Shown here one piece after another: positions 7,228 to 15,900 of a stretch of DNA of 64,000 nucleotides; the first letter of the stretch is position 1, and every line of letters starts with the position of its first letter. Below the pieces are notes generated by a model, which saw only the letters and a program-made list of their open reading frames with translations, was not told the DNA's origin and searched no databases. This DNA is from JBGTSJ01 sp041940305. GTDB lineage: Bacteria > Planctomycetota > Planctomycetia > Planctomycetales > Planctomycetaceae. The position numbers were made by a program, and so were the translations under genes. The stretch is from assembly GCA_041940305.1 (NCBI GenBank), contig JBGTSJ010000028.1:7056-71055 (forward strand), given 5' to 3'.

Positions 7228-9222
7228 TCAGTGGCCAAAGAGATCGAGATAGATGACGAAGCACATCAGGCCGAGGACGAAAAACAGGCCGCAATAGGTG
7301 GCGGCGGCGACGATGCGTTCGTTCGGCTTGCGGCGGATCACGGCTTCCCAGAGCAGGAAGACCATGTGGCCGCCGTCCAGGACGGGAATCGGCAGGAAGT
7401 TGATCACCGCCAGGTTGATGCTGATCAGTCCAAGGAACAGGACAAACTGGGAAAAGCCCATTCCGGCCTGGTGGTAAGCGGCTTTGGCGATGTTGATGGG
7501 TCCGTGCAGCTCGCGGACCGAGATGTTGCCCGTTACCAGCCCGCGCAGCGTGAGATAGATGTCCTTGGTGGAATTCGCGGTGTGACGCCAACCCAGTTCG
7601 GCTGCCGCGCCGATCGTGTCCGCCTTCAGCATCACGTTCTTCTCCACCTGCATCAGCCCGCGATCACCTGGAACGAACCAATCGGAGGAGACCGCAGGAA
7701 CGACCTCGACCGGACCGCGGTGGGCGGCGTCGGTGGACTTGAGTGTGAGCCGCACCTTTTCGACGGGCCATTGCTGGAGCTCATAGAACGCATAGGCCCA
7801 GTTCTCGTCCCCGATATCGATGACGTGCGGCTCGTCGAGCCCGAATTCCTTCGGAATGTCATCGCGGAAGATCAGCTCGACCTTTGTGATCGTGTCCCGC
7901 TCCTTGATGCCGGCCAGGGCGGCAGGTCCCTGAGGATCGACGCGGAAGACGGTGGGAATCAGGTGGTAGGCCACGCCGATCGAGGGGATGGGCAGGGGTG
8001 AGTTTGGAAAACCGGCGTGCTCGCCCCATGCGATGCTGGCCGGCGTGACGGTGAGCTCTCTGGTGGTCGGCTCACTGCCGGCCAGTTCGCGGGAGATTTT
8101 GATCGTCGTCGGTTCGCCGATGCGCCCGGCGAACACTTCCTCCAGTCGCATCGGATTCAGCTCATCGCCGACTTTGCGGCCGTCCACGTGCGTGATCTTG
8201 TCGCCGGGTTGAATTCCGGCGAGCGCACCGGGGGAACCCGGCCGGACGGCGCTCACCTTGCCGATGTCCATCTGCAGTCCGAGCGTCCGATAGGGCTGAG
8301 GCGGGATCGTGACCTTCACGAGGTCATCCCCCTCGCCGCGCCGGCGCACGAAGATGTCCACCGGCTCGGAACGACGCCGGGCAAACGCGGCATCCAGTTC
8401 GGCGAAACCCTCGACGGGCTGGTCGCCGATCCGGCGGATCTTGTCTCCGGCCTCAAATCCCGCATCGGCGGCGGGAGTGCCGGGAATGATGATGGGCCGG
8501 TCCGGAGAACCGGGGAAAGCGGGAATCTCAAGACTGCGCGGAAAGCCGGCTCCGATCTGGCGGCGAGTCTTTCGCTCTCCATCCGGCTTGGTGGGATTGA
8601 GCGTGACGCTGTACTTCTCGCCGTCCGGATGCTGCCCCTTGACGGTGATGGGTCCGTCGGAGAGAGCCGTGCCGCGAACAACGTCGAAGAAGTCGTCGAT
8701 GCGGTTGCCGTTGATCTCCAGCAGCCGGTCACCGGGCTGGATGCCGTTCAGCCAGGCAGGAGAGCCGACCTCAATCGATCCGACTTCGTTGTCCGGGCGT
8801 TCAACACCGTACAGGAAGGCGATCACAAAGAACATCAGCCCTGTGATGACGTTCATGATGACGCCGGCCGAGATGATGGCCATGCGCTGAGGCACGGACT
8901 TGGCGGTGTACGAGCGGGGGTCCTGGGCGACTTCCTCGCTGGTCTGCTGGCTGGGGTCGGCGTCGTCCTGGCCGAGCATCTTCACGTATCCGCCGAAGGG
9001 GATGGCGGAGAGAGCGTACTCCGTTTCTCCCCACTTGCGGCTGAGCAGGACCGGACCAAATCCGATGCTGAACCGCTCAACGTTGACGTCGCACCATTTG
9101 GCGACGGCAAAGTGGCCGAGCTCGTGGAAGAAGATGACCAGGCCCAGGCCGAGGGCGACGGTCAGGATATTGACGAGAACCTGCGGATCGAAAGCCGCGA
9201 GGGTGAGAATCAGGCTGTCCAA
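7228..9222 (-). CDS. rseP: RIP-type site-2 zinc metalloprotease with expanded PDZ region
   Basis: 664 residues, about 200 more than E. coli RseP. The catalytic HELGH (residues 33-37) lies in the first membrane helix, the GxGGYVKM element (FGGYVKMLG) follows, and the second metal-ligand motif PVLDGGHM is in the C-terminal membrane region near residue 605. The periplasmic part has at least three and probably four PDZ-like modules, recognised by repeats of the type GSPAWLNGIQPGDRLLEING, GTPAADAGFEAGDKIRRIG, GSPGALAGIQPGDKITHVDG and GPAALAGIKERDTITKVE. RseP-type proteases cut membrane-bound anti-sigma factors and signal-peptide remnants. The start overlaps the end of dxr by 13 bases, so the two are one operon; the dxr-rseP pairing is common in bacteria. 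Confidence 0.93.
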   Translation of the reverse strand: MDSLILTLAAFDPQVLVNILTVALGLGLVIFFHELGHFAVAKWCDVNVERFSIGFGPVLLSRKWGETEYALSAIPFGGYVKMLGQDDADPSQQTSEEVAQDPRSYTAKSVPQRMAIISAGVIMNVITGLMFFVIAFLYGVERPDNEVGSIEVGSPAWLNGIQPGDRLLEINGNRIDDFFDVVRGTALSDGPITVKGQHPDGEKYSVTLNPTKPDGERKTRRQIGAGFPRSLEIPAFPGSPDRPIIIPGTPAADAGFEAGDKIRRIGDQPVEGFAELDAAFARRRSEPVDIFVRRRGEGDDLVKVTIPPQPYRTLGLQMDIGKVSAVRPGSPGALAGIQPGDKITHVDGRKVGDELNPMRLEEVFAGRIGEPTTIKISRELAGSEPTTRELTVTPASIAWGEHAGFPNSPLPIPSIGVAYHLIPTVFRVDPQGPAALAGIKERDTITKVELIFRDDIPKEFGLDEPHVIDIGDENWAYAFYELQQWPVEKVRLTLKSTDAAHRGPVEVVPAVSSDWFVPGDRGLMQVEKNVMLKADTIGAAAELGWRHTANSTKDIYLTLRGLVTGNISVRELHGPINIAKAAYHQAGMGFSQFVLFLGLISINLAVINFLPIPVLDGGHMVFLLWEAVIRRKPNERIVAAATYCGLFFVLGLMCFVIYLDLFGH

Positions 9223-10358
9223 CGTTCCGTCTCCTGCCGCGCCCAGCGGTCCAGCTCCAGCAGCCGGGCCAGCGTGGGCGACGGGTCATAGTCATGATAG
9301 GCCAGCACGTCGCGACAGGCGCGGGTGATGTCCGGAAATGCAAGCCGTCCCTCCAGAAACCGCTGGACGGCCGCTTCATTCGCCGCATTGAGGACGGCGC
9401 CGCAGGTGCCCCCGCGCCGTGCCGTCTCGTACCCGAGCCGCAGCGCGGGAAAACGTTCCAGATCGGGAGGTTCGAGCTCCAGGCGGAGCGCTTCGGTGAG
9501 GTTGAGTCGCGGACTGGCCCCATCGGCACGTTCGGGCCAGGTGAGCGCGTATTGAATCGGCAGCTTCATGTCGGGAGGGGACAGCTGCGCGATCAGGGAC
9601 CCGTCCACGAACTCGACCAGTGCATGAATGATCGACTGGGGATGGATGACAACGTCGATCAGGTCGGGAGCGAGATCGAAGAGCCAACGGGCCTCGACGA
9701 TCTCGAGCGCCTTATTCATCATCGTGGCGGAGTCGATCGAGATCTTCGGTCCCATCGACCACGTGGGATGGGCGAGGGCCTGCTGCGGGGTGACTCCCGC
9801 CAACGTGTCGGCTGACCACGTGCGGAAAGGGCCGCCGCTGGCCGTGAGGACGATGCGCCGGACTTCCGCGGGGCGCCCGGAATGCAGGGACTGGAACACG
9901 GCGCTATGTTCGCTGTCCACCGGCAGAAGAGTCGCTCCGGTCCGCCGGGCCAAATCCATGATGAGCGGTCCGGCGACGACGAGCGTCTCCTTGTTGGCAA
10001 TGGCGACCGTTTTCCCTGATTCGACCGCAGCCCACGTACTCCGCAGGCCGGCCGCGCCGACGATGCCGGAGACGACGACATCCACATCGGCATGGGAGAC
10101 AATGCGCTCCAGTGCGTCGCTGCCGAAGCCGAGTTCGGTACCATTCCCGAATGCGTCGGCCGGAACGTCGGCCCGGCGGGACTCGTCGGCCACCACCGCC
10201 CACCGGGGTCCGAACCGGCGTGCCTGATCGGCCATCAGTTGCCAGCGGGAGTTCGTCGTCAGCGCGACAACAGAGAAGCGGTCGCGATGGGCGTCGGCGA
10301 CCTCCAGGCAACTGGTGCCGATCGATCCGGTCGAGCCGAGAACGGCGATCCGCTTCAT
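9210..10358 (-). CDS. dxr: 1-deoxy-D-xylulose 5-phosphate reductoisomerase
   Basis: 382 residues, normal for the family. It makes 2-C-methyl-D-erythritol 4-phosphate in the non-mevalonate isoprenoid pathway, using NADPH and a divalent metal. Visible motifs are the NADPH-binding GSTGSIGTSCLEV at the N-terminus, ANKETLV, the metal and substrate region PVDSEHSAVFQSL, and GPKISIDSATMMNKALE. The ATG at 10358 gives the standard MKRIAVLGSTGSIG start; an in-frame TTG at 10379 adds seven residues without support. rseP overlaps its 3' end. Confidence 0.96.
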   Translation of the reverse strand: MKRIAVLGSTGSIGTSCLEVADAHRDRFSVVALTTNSRWQLMADQARRFGPRWAVVADESRRADVPADAFGNGTELGFGSDALERIVSHADVDVVVSGIVGAAGLRSTWAAVESGKTVAIANKETLVVAGPLIMDLARRTGATLLPVDSEHSAVFQSLHSGRPAEVRRIVLTASGGPFRTWSADTLAGVTPQQALAHPTWSMGPKISIDSATMMNKALEIVEARWLFDLAPDLIDVVIHPQSIIHALVEFVDGSLIAQLSPPDMKLPIQYALTWPERADGASPRLNLTEALRLELEPPDLERFPALRLGYETARRGGTCGAVLNAANEAAVQRFLEGRLAFPDITRACRDVLAYHDYDPSPTLARLLELDRWARQETERWTA

Positions 10359-10685
10359 CACACGGACGTCACACAACAAAGGGAGGCGTCGGCCGGGGGG
10401 AAACCAACGGGACTCAGGAGAGCCTGCCGCCTGGCGGAAGTGAATGCGTCACTTCCAGTTCATCCGGCCGTGGCAACTGGTCGCATCAACACCGCCAGCC
10501 CCGATCCAGCGGGGCGCTGTCGCGGCTGCGAACGTTGACGGCACGACAGCCAGCGAATTCTAGGCGCAGCGCGAGATTGCCACAAGATCGTAAGTGTGAA
10601 GCCGGCCGGGAATTGCGACGGGCGCCAAAGACGTTGTCCAGCGAGGACCGGGGATGCATCCCAGGCTGGTGCTGACGGAAAACGC
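10359..10685. other. Intergenic interval between rpsT and dxr with inverted repeats
   Basis: 327 bases without a credible gene. Three inverted repeats are visible: a perfect 8-base-pair stem GGAAGTGA/TCACTTCC with loop ATGCG at 10436-10456; GCCCCG/CGGGGC with a six-base loop at 10498-10515; and GCTGTCG with CGACAGC about 21 bases apart around 10516-10550. Both flanking genes run on the minus strand, so these may include the rpsT terminator and elements of the dxr leader. None has a T-run. Confidence 0.4.
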
Positions 10686-10961
10686 CTACTTGCCCGTTTC
10701 AAACCTGGACTTGAGCAAATGAGACAGGCGCGACTTGGTGCGGGCGGCGGAGTTCTTATGGATCAGGTTTTTGGCAGCAGCCTGATCCAGCTGTTTCGTC
10801 GCGGCGCGAAGGGCGTCCTGGGCGGCAACCTGATCGTCCTGCTGAGCGGCCGCGCGCACCTTCTTCACTGCCGTGCGAAGTGAGGAGCGCTGCGAACGGT
10901 TCCGCAGGCGGGCTTTTTGACTCTGACGGAGGGCCTTTTTAGCGATCTTGGTGTTCGGCAT
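10686..10961 (-). CDS. rpsT: 30S ribosomal protein S20
   Basis: 91 residues, highly basic and Ala-rich, the usual size of S20. It binds 16S rRNA early in 30S assembly. The sequence MPNTKIAKKALRQSQKAR and the C-terminal AAKNLIHKNSAARTKSRLS are diagnostic. The ATG at 10961 is chosen because it gives the conserved N-terminus; the frame stays open upstream to 11144 without family resemblance. Monocistronic or first gene before dxr. Confidence 0.96.
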   Translation of the reverse strand: MPNTKIAKKALRQSQKARLRNRSQRSSLRTAVKKVRAAAQQDDQVAAQDALRAATKQLDQAAAKNLIHKNSAARTKSRLSHLLKSRFETGK

Positions 10962-11152
10962 CGTCCGACGTGCTGTGCTACTGAGTCCTGTCAATTTCGC
11001 TGCCGCGGCAATCCCTCCCCGGTAGCGATTGGAAGGGGATGAGTTTAGAGTCTGCGGCGTGTGAATTCCAGTCTGGACACGCGGCGATTCGCACCGTCGC
11101 GGAAGTTGATTGAGCGGCTCCCGAGCGACATCGACCGCGATCACCTGCCGGT

Positions 11153-12514
11153 ATGGCGATCAACGATCCCGCTGAGATGGGCCAGCTTGCACTGGCAATT
11201 CACGCTCATGAAGCGGGTGCGCATAAACGCGCTGAGCGGATCCTGTTGGACCTGCTTGCCGGGAATCCTTCCGCATGGGAGGCACAGGCGACGCTGTCGC
11301 TCTGCCTGTCGGCTCAGCACCGGTCGCGGGATGCGGTCCGTGCAGCAGAGGCCGCCGTCGCAGCGGCCCCCGAAGAATCCCTGCCGCACCTCGCGTTAAG
11401 CCGGGCCTACCTCGAGGGGGACGCAATCCCTGAAGCGGCCGCTTCGTGCGAACGGGCGTTGGCGATTGACCCGAACGGCGTATCCGGATGGGGGCTGCAG
11501 GCGAAAGTGCTGAATCGTCAGCGGGAGTACGCCAAGGCAGTCACTGCGGCTCAAATGGGCCTGGCGATCAAGCCGACCGATCTCGAATGCCTGGAAGAGA
11601 AGAGCTTTGCTGAAACGATGCTCGGCACACCGGGCGCGGCCGGCCAGACGCGGGCGGTGCTCCTGTCGCAGGAACCGGATGCTCCACGTTCCCACCTGAT
11701 GTCGTCAATTCAGTCTTTGTTCGCCGGAGACGTTCGCCAGGCCTCGGTGCATTCCGAAGAATTGCTGAGGCTGTGGCCGGGGCCAGGTTCCCGGACGTTT
11801 GAATGGCTGGTGCAATGCGCCCGTATCTGGATGGTCGGCCAAATCATCGCCTGCGTCCCTCAAATGCGGGTGCGGAGATTGCTGGCGCTGATGGCCGGTA
11901 CCGTGGGTGGACTGTGTGTCGTTCCCTGGCTGTTCGGGGCAGCAATCCTCATTTTTCCTGAGATCTACAGGTCCTTTCCGATTCTGCCGGGCGTCTGTGT
12001 GACCGCGTTTCTGGTGCTGAGATTGCAGGAGCCTGCGAGGACTCTTTACCTCTTCCTCCGCCAGCAGGGGGAGGTCATTCCGACATCCTTTCGCCGAACA
12101 CTTCGACGGACCATATGGGGAATCCCGTGGTGGGTCGTCGCAAGTGCGGCGTGGGCATTCAGCGGCGCCGACCGTCCCTGGCTGGCAGCACTTTCCACGG
12201 GTCTTGTCGTCCTGCCGATCTCGTCGATCGCCACGTTCAACAGCCGGGGGACCCGATGGTTCTGTCGATCACTGGATGGCTGCGTGGCCCTGCATGGCAT
12301 CGTTTTGCTGCTGTGCCTGTACCGAGGGTGGGAGGCTCCGGTCGGATTCATGGAGGCCGCTTATACGGCGAATGTCATTCTCGTGCAGGCCTTTGTGCTT
12401 GCATGCCATCTGTTTGACATGTTGTGTTCACTCGTGGACGCGCGATCGCTGCTGGAGACTTACAATGAAGACCGGAGCTCCGTCACTGATGAGGCCGCGT
12501 CGGGAATCCACTGA
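11153..12514 (+). CDS. TPR-repeat protein with a multi-pass membrane C-terminal half
   Basis: 453 residues. Residues about 10-190 consist of tetratricopeptide-like helical repeats (for example AERILLDLLAGNPSAWEAQATL, PHLALSRAYLEGD, ASCERALAIDPNGVSGW, AVTAAQMGLAIKPTDLE; the first quoted across two helices). From about residue 230 to 430 there are about six hydrophobic segments, such as LMAGTVGGLCVVPWLFGAA and VVASAAWAFSG. No signal peptide, so the TPR half should be cytosolic. Proteins of this plan are widespread in planctomycetes but have no assigned role; scaffolding at the inner membrane is a reasonable inference. It is divergent from rpsT. Confidence 0.7.
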   Translation: MAINDPAEMGQLALAIHAHEAGAHKRAERILLDLLAGNPSAWEAQATLSLCLSAQHRSRDAVRAAEAAVAAAPEESLPHLALSRAYLEGDAIPEAAASCERALAIDPNGVSGWGLQAKVLNRQREYAKAVTAAQMGLAIKPTDLECLEEKSFAETMLGTPGAAGQTRAVLLSQEPDAPRSHLMSSIQSLFAGDVRQASVHSEELLRLWPGPGSRTFEWLVQCARIWMVGQIIACVPQMRVRRLLALMAGTVGGLCVVPWLFGAAILIFPEIYRSFPILPGVCVTAFLVLRLQEPARTLYLFLRQQGEVIPTSFRRTLRRTIWGIPWWVVASAAWAFSGADRPWLAALSTGLVVLPISSIATFNSRGTRWFCRSLDGCVALHGIVLLLCLYRGWEAPVGFMEAAYTANVILVQAFVLACHLFDMLCSLVDARSLLETYNEDRSSVTDEAASGIH

Positions 12515-12934
12515 CACCCCCCCAGGTGCAGCAATTCTGTTTCAGTTCAAGGAAGTGCGAGAGCATCCGGCGGGGGGGCGGCAGGTTTCATGCGCGTGCC
12601 ATCGGTCGCCGCCTCGTCGCGCATCCGGATTGAATCGAATCTGACGACTGAAACGTCTGCGGAATCTCTACAGTCCGAGCCGTGCGTCCGATTGCCAAAG
12701 CCGGGGCTGGGAGCGACTGATTGGGATGAGGACGCAGTGATTCCTCGACGATAAAGTTCCCTTGGATTGACCAGACTCACACGGAGTCACTATCGTATAA
12801 GCCAGTCGTGATGGGTCTTGAACCCCCTGACGCTGTGACGCATCACGAATCCCCAAGACAGCGTTGATCGACCGGCATCTCTTCCCAGACGTTTCCGGTC
12901 GCCTGCCAACCTGCCCTGCCGATGGGTGCCTGCC
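12515..12934 (+). other. Intergenic interval upstream of the DUF1549 gene, possible promoter
   Basis: 420 bases without a credible gene. A TTGACC at 12767-12772 followed after 18 bases by TATCGT (12791-12796, continuing ATAAG) could be a sigma70-like promoter for the downstream gene, with a leader of about 130 bases. Short G-runs occur near 12573. Nothing else is recognised. Confidence 0.3.
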
Positions 12935-15799
12935 ATGCTGCTGCGCAGAAGGAATCTGCGATGGGCCTTGCCCGTGCTCGCCTGCACGGCGGTCGTGTTC
13001 GCAGATCATGCTTTGACGGCCCAGGAACAGCCGCTGCACGTCCGGATTGACGAGCAGTTGCCGGCCCTTGCCACGGCTTCGGACGCAGACTTCCTGCGGC
13101 GCGTCTCCCTCGACCTGATCGGCATGCCGCCGACCGCCGATGAACTGCGTGCCTTCCTGGCGGATGAGTCCCCCGAGAAGCGCGCGGCTGCGGTGGATCG
13201 GCTGCTGGCGAGTCCGCAGTACACGCGCCGCATGGCCGAGTTCCTCGACGTCACGCTGATGGAGAGGCGCGGAAACACGCACGTGCCGCAGGACTCCTGG
13301 ATGGCGTACCTGGTGGAGTCCGTCCGCGCGAACAAGCCCTGGAATCAGCTGGCGCGCGAGATCCTCTCGGCCGACGGGACCGACGATGACCCGCGGGCGG
13401 CGGTGCGGTTCTATCTGGACCGCGGGGCGGAGCCGAACCTGCTGACGCGCGACGTCGGTCGGATCTTCTTTGGTCGCGACATGCAGTGCGCCCAGTGCCA
13501 CGATCACCCGCTGATCGACGACTACCTGCAGGCCGACTACCACGGGCTGTTCGCGTTTCTCGCTCCCGGCATTGAACTGAAGATCAAGGAAGGGGAAGCA
13601 GAGAAGACTTACTACGCCGAGCGGGCCGGGTCGGACGTGCAGTTCGAATCCGTGTTCGTGCAGGGAATCAAGCACCTGACCGGCGCGCGAGTGCCGGGAG
13701 GAACCGAAGTCGTCGAGCCGGTGTTCCTGCCGGGGGACGAGTACGACGTCAAGCCGGCCGACAACGTCCGTCCGCAGCCGAAGTTCAGCCGCCGCGCGAA
13801 GCTCGCCGAACTGGCGACCGACGGCACGAACCGGGCGTTTAACGAGAACATCGCCAACCGGCTCTGGGCCGAAATGATGGGGCGCGGCCTGGTGCACCCG
13901 GTCGACCTGCATCACTCCGGAAATCCGCCCACGCATCCCGCCCTGCTGACCATGCTCGGCGAACAGTTCGCGGCGATGCGATACGACATCCGGGCGTTCG
14001 TCCGCGAACTGGTGCTGACGCAGGTGTATCAGCGGGCGCTCGACACGCCCGGCGATCTGCTGGAGCGATCCGCCGCCGCCGCGCCGCTGGTGACGCAATT
14101 GGAGCAGGTCCGCGAACCGCTCGTCGCCGCGGCGGAAGCGGCGATGTCAACTTTCAACACGGCGATCGAAGAGTGGAACACGGCCCAGGCCGCATTATTG
14201 CCGACGGTCGCCGAACTGGACGCGGCTCGCGGCAAATATGCCGAGGCGGTCAAGAAGGTGGACGAAGCACAGGCCGCTGTGGCGGCCGCTCAGGCGCAGG
14301 TTTCGGCGAAGCAGACACAGGTTGCCGCGGTGACCGAAGCCTCGACGAAAGCACAGGCAGCGGTCGCAGCCGTCCCGGACGACGCCGAACTGGCCGCGGC
14401 GGCACAGAAGTTCGCCGAGCGCGCTGCCGCCCTGGCGGCCGAAGTGACATCACTGGAAGCGGTCGTTGTCGAGAAGACCGCGGCCGTGGCGGCGCCGCAG
14501 GCCGAACGGGACGCGGCACGACCGCCGGTGGAAGCGGCCCAGGCCACGGTGACGCCGCTCCGTGAAGCCGTGCGTCAGAAGGAGGCAGCCGTCGTGGAAG
14601 CGCGACGGGTCATGTCCGCCGCGGTCGTGGCGCTCAACAATCACGACGAGCTGCTGCAGGCGACCCGGACGCTGGCCGAGGTGAAGGCGACGGAAGACGC
14701 TGCCGCCGCAGCACAACAATTGATTGCGACACGCCAGACTGAATTGCAGAGCGCTACGGCGCAATCGACGGAGTACGCGGCGGTCGTCACGCAGCGGCAG
14801 AGCGAACTGCAGGCGGCGCAGGAAGCTCAAACGGCGGCCGAGGCTTCGCTGGCGGCGATTCAGCAGGAGCACGCCAGTCAGGCCGAGAAGACGCAGGCCG
14901 TGGCGACGGCGCTGGCCGGCACCAATACGGCTCTCGAAAAACTGCCCGACGACTCGGCCCTCAAGACCGCGGCCGATGCCCTGGCCGCCCGGTCCAGCGA
15001 ACTGAATGCGGCGTTGGCCGAGCATCAGAAGCAGGTGGATGCCGCCGCAACGGCCCAGCAGGCGGCCGCGACGGCGACGAGCGCCGCACAAGCCGCAATG
15101 GATGCCGCGAACACCGAACAGGCGCGGCTGAACGAGGCGGTTGCTGCAGCTCAGTCAGCATTGACGGACGCCCAATCTCAGGCCGACGCTGCCCGCGGTA
15201 CAGCCGACACCGCCCGGCTCGATCTGATCGACGACTGGTCCCAGGACTTCACGCTCGCTGCGCTACAGCCGCTCTCGCCGGAGCAGATGTGCTGGAGCGT
15301 GTTCCGCGCAACGCGCGTCTACGACAACTACTGGCAGCAGCACGCCAACGAACTGCAGGCAGCGGCTCCTCTCAGTGAAGCCGACCTGCAGGATCCGGCG
15401 AAGGTCGCGGCCCGAAACATCGAGATCGAACAGAAGACGTACGATGCCCTGAAGGGGAACGTCGCGGTTTTCGTCACGTTCTACGGCGCGGGAGCCGGTC
15501 AGCCGCAGTCGGACTTCTTCGCCACGGCCGACCAGGCACTATTCGCGGCCAACGGCGGATCGATCATCAGCTGGATCGCCCCGTCAGGCGGCAACATCAC
15601 CGAGCGGATCGTCAACGAGGCGGACCCGCAGAAAGCGGCCGAGGACCTGTACCTCACCGTGCTGTCACGACTGCCTTCCCCGGAGGAGATCAACGACGTC
15701 ACCAGCTATCTCGCCAGCCGTCCCGACCAGCGCGCCGCAGCCGCGCAGGAACTCGTCTGGGGACTGCTGGCCTCGGCGGAGTTTCGGTTTAATCACTGA
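12935..15799 (+). CDS. DUF1549 (planctomycete cytochrome-associated) exported protein with large coiled-coil insert
   Basis: 954 residues. A signal peptide (RRRNLRWALPVLACTAVVF) leads to a DUF1549 domain at about residues 30-210, with LRRVSLDLIGMPPTADEL and a CAQCHDHPL segment whose CxxCH resembles a c-type haem site. Residues about 290-380 carry the usual TNRAFNENIANRLWAEMMGRGLVHPVDL region linking to DUF1553. Then about 385 residues (roughly 382-767) of Ala/Gln/Glu/Lys-rich coiled coil interrupt the protein, with two internal copies of a PDD-x-x-L-x-x-A-A motif. DUF1553-like sequence resumes at LSPEQMCWSVFRATRVYDN and LYLTVLSRLPSPEEI and ends in LLASAEFRFNH. The ATG at 12935 is preferred over GTG at 12926. 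It sits upstream of a DUF1501 and a WD40 gene, a recurrent planctomycete cluster of unknown biochemical role. Confidence 0.85.
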   Translation: MLLRRRNLRWALPVLACTAVVFADHALTAQEQPLHVRIDEQLPALATASDADFLRRVSLDLIGMPPTADELRAFLADESPEKRAAAVDRLLASPQYTRRMAEFLDVTLMERRGNTHVPQDSWMAYLVESVRANKPWNQLAREILSADGTDDDPRAAVRFYLDRGAEPNLLTRDVGRIFFGRDMQCAQCHDHPLIDDYLQADYHGLFAFLAPGIELKIKEGEAEKTYYAERAGSDVQFESVFVQGIKHLTGARVPGGTEVVEPVFLPGDEYDVKPADNVRPQPKFSRRAKLAELATDGTNRAFNENIANRLWAEMMGRGLVHPVDLHHSGNPPTHPALLTMLGEQFAAMRYDIRAFVRELVLTQVYQRALDTPGDLLERSAAAAPLVTQLEQVREPLVAAAEAAMSTFNTAIEEWNTAQAALLPTVAELDAARGKYAEAVKKVDEAQAAVAAAQAQVSAKQTQVAAVTEASTKAQAAVAAVPDDAELAAAAQKFAERAAALAAEVTSLEAVVVEKTAAVAAPQAERDAARPPVEAAQATVTPLREAVRQKEAAVVEARRVMSAAVVALNNHDELLQATRTLAEVKATEDAAAAAQQLIATRQTELQSATAQSTEYAAVVTQRQSELQAAQEAQTAAEASLAAIQQEHASQAEKTQAVATALAGTNTALEKLPDDSALKTAADALAARSSELNAALAEHQKQVDAAATAQQAAATATSAAQAAMDAANTEQARLNEAVAAAQSALTDAQSQADAARGTADTARLDLIDDWSQDFTLAALQPLSPEQMCWSVFRATRVYDNYWQQHANELQAAAPLSEADLQDPAKVAARNIEIEQKTYDALKGNVAVFVTFYGAGAGQPQSDFFATADQALFAANGGSIISWIAPSGGNITERIVNEADPQKAAEDLYLTVLSRLPSPEEINDVTSYLASRPDQRAAAAQELVWGLLASAEFRFNH

Positions 15800-15900
15800 T
15801 GAGCGAGGTAGTCGCCGCGCGGTGACACGATTGCAGATAAGAGAATCTACCGGGCGGCACGGAGCCGCTCCTCATGCCCAGTTAATAAGGGAGACCCGCG

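Noticed and set aside
10651..10662. Perfect 12-base palindrome GGGATGCATCCC downstream of rpsT
   Set aside because: No loop and no T-run; as a terminator it is weak, and such short palindromes are expected by chance in this length.
12935..15799. Assembly artefact or gene fusion error in the DUF1549 gene
   Set aside because: The frame is uninterrupted, both ends have family motifs and codon use stays uniform through the coiled coil, so the insert looks genuine.
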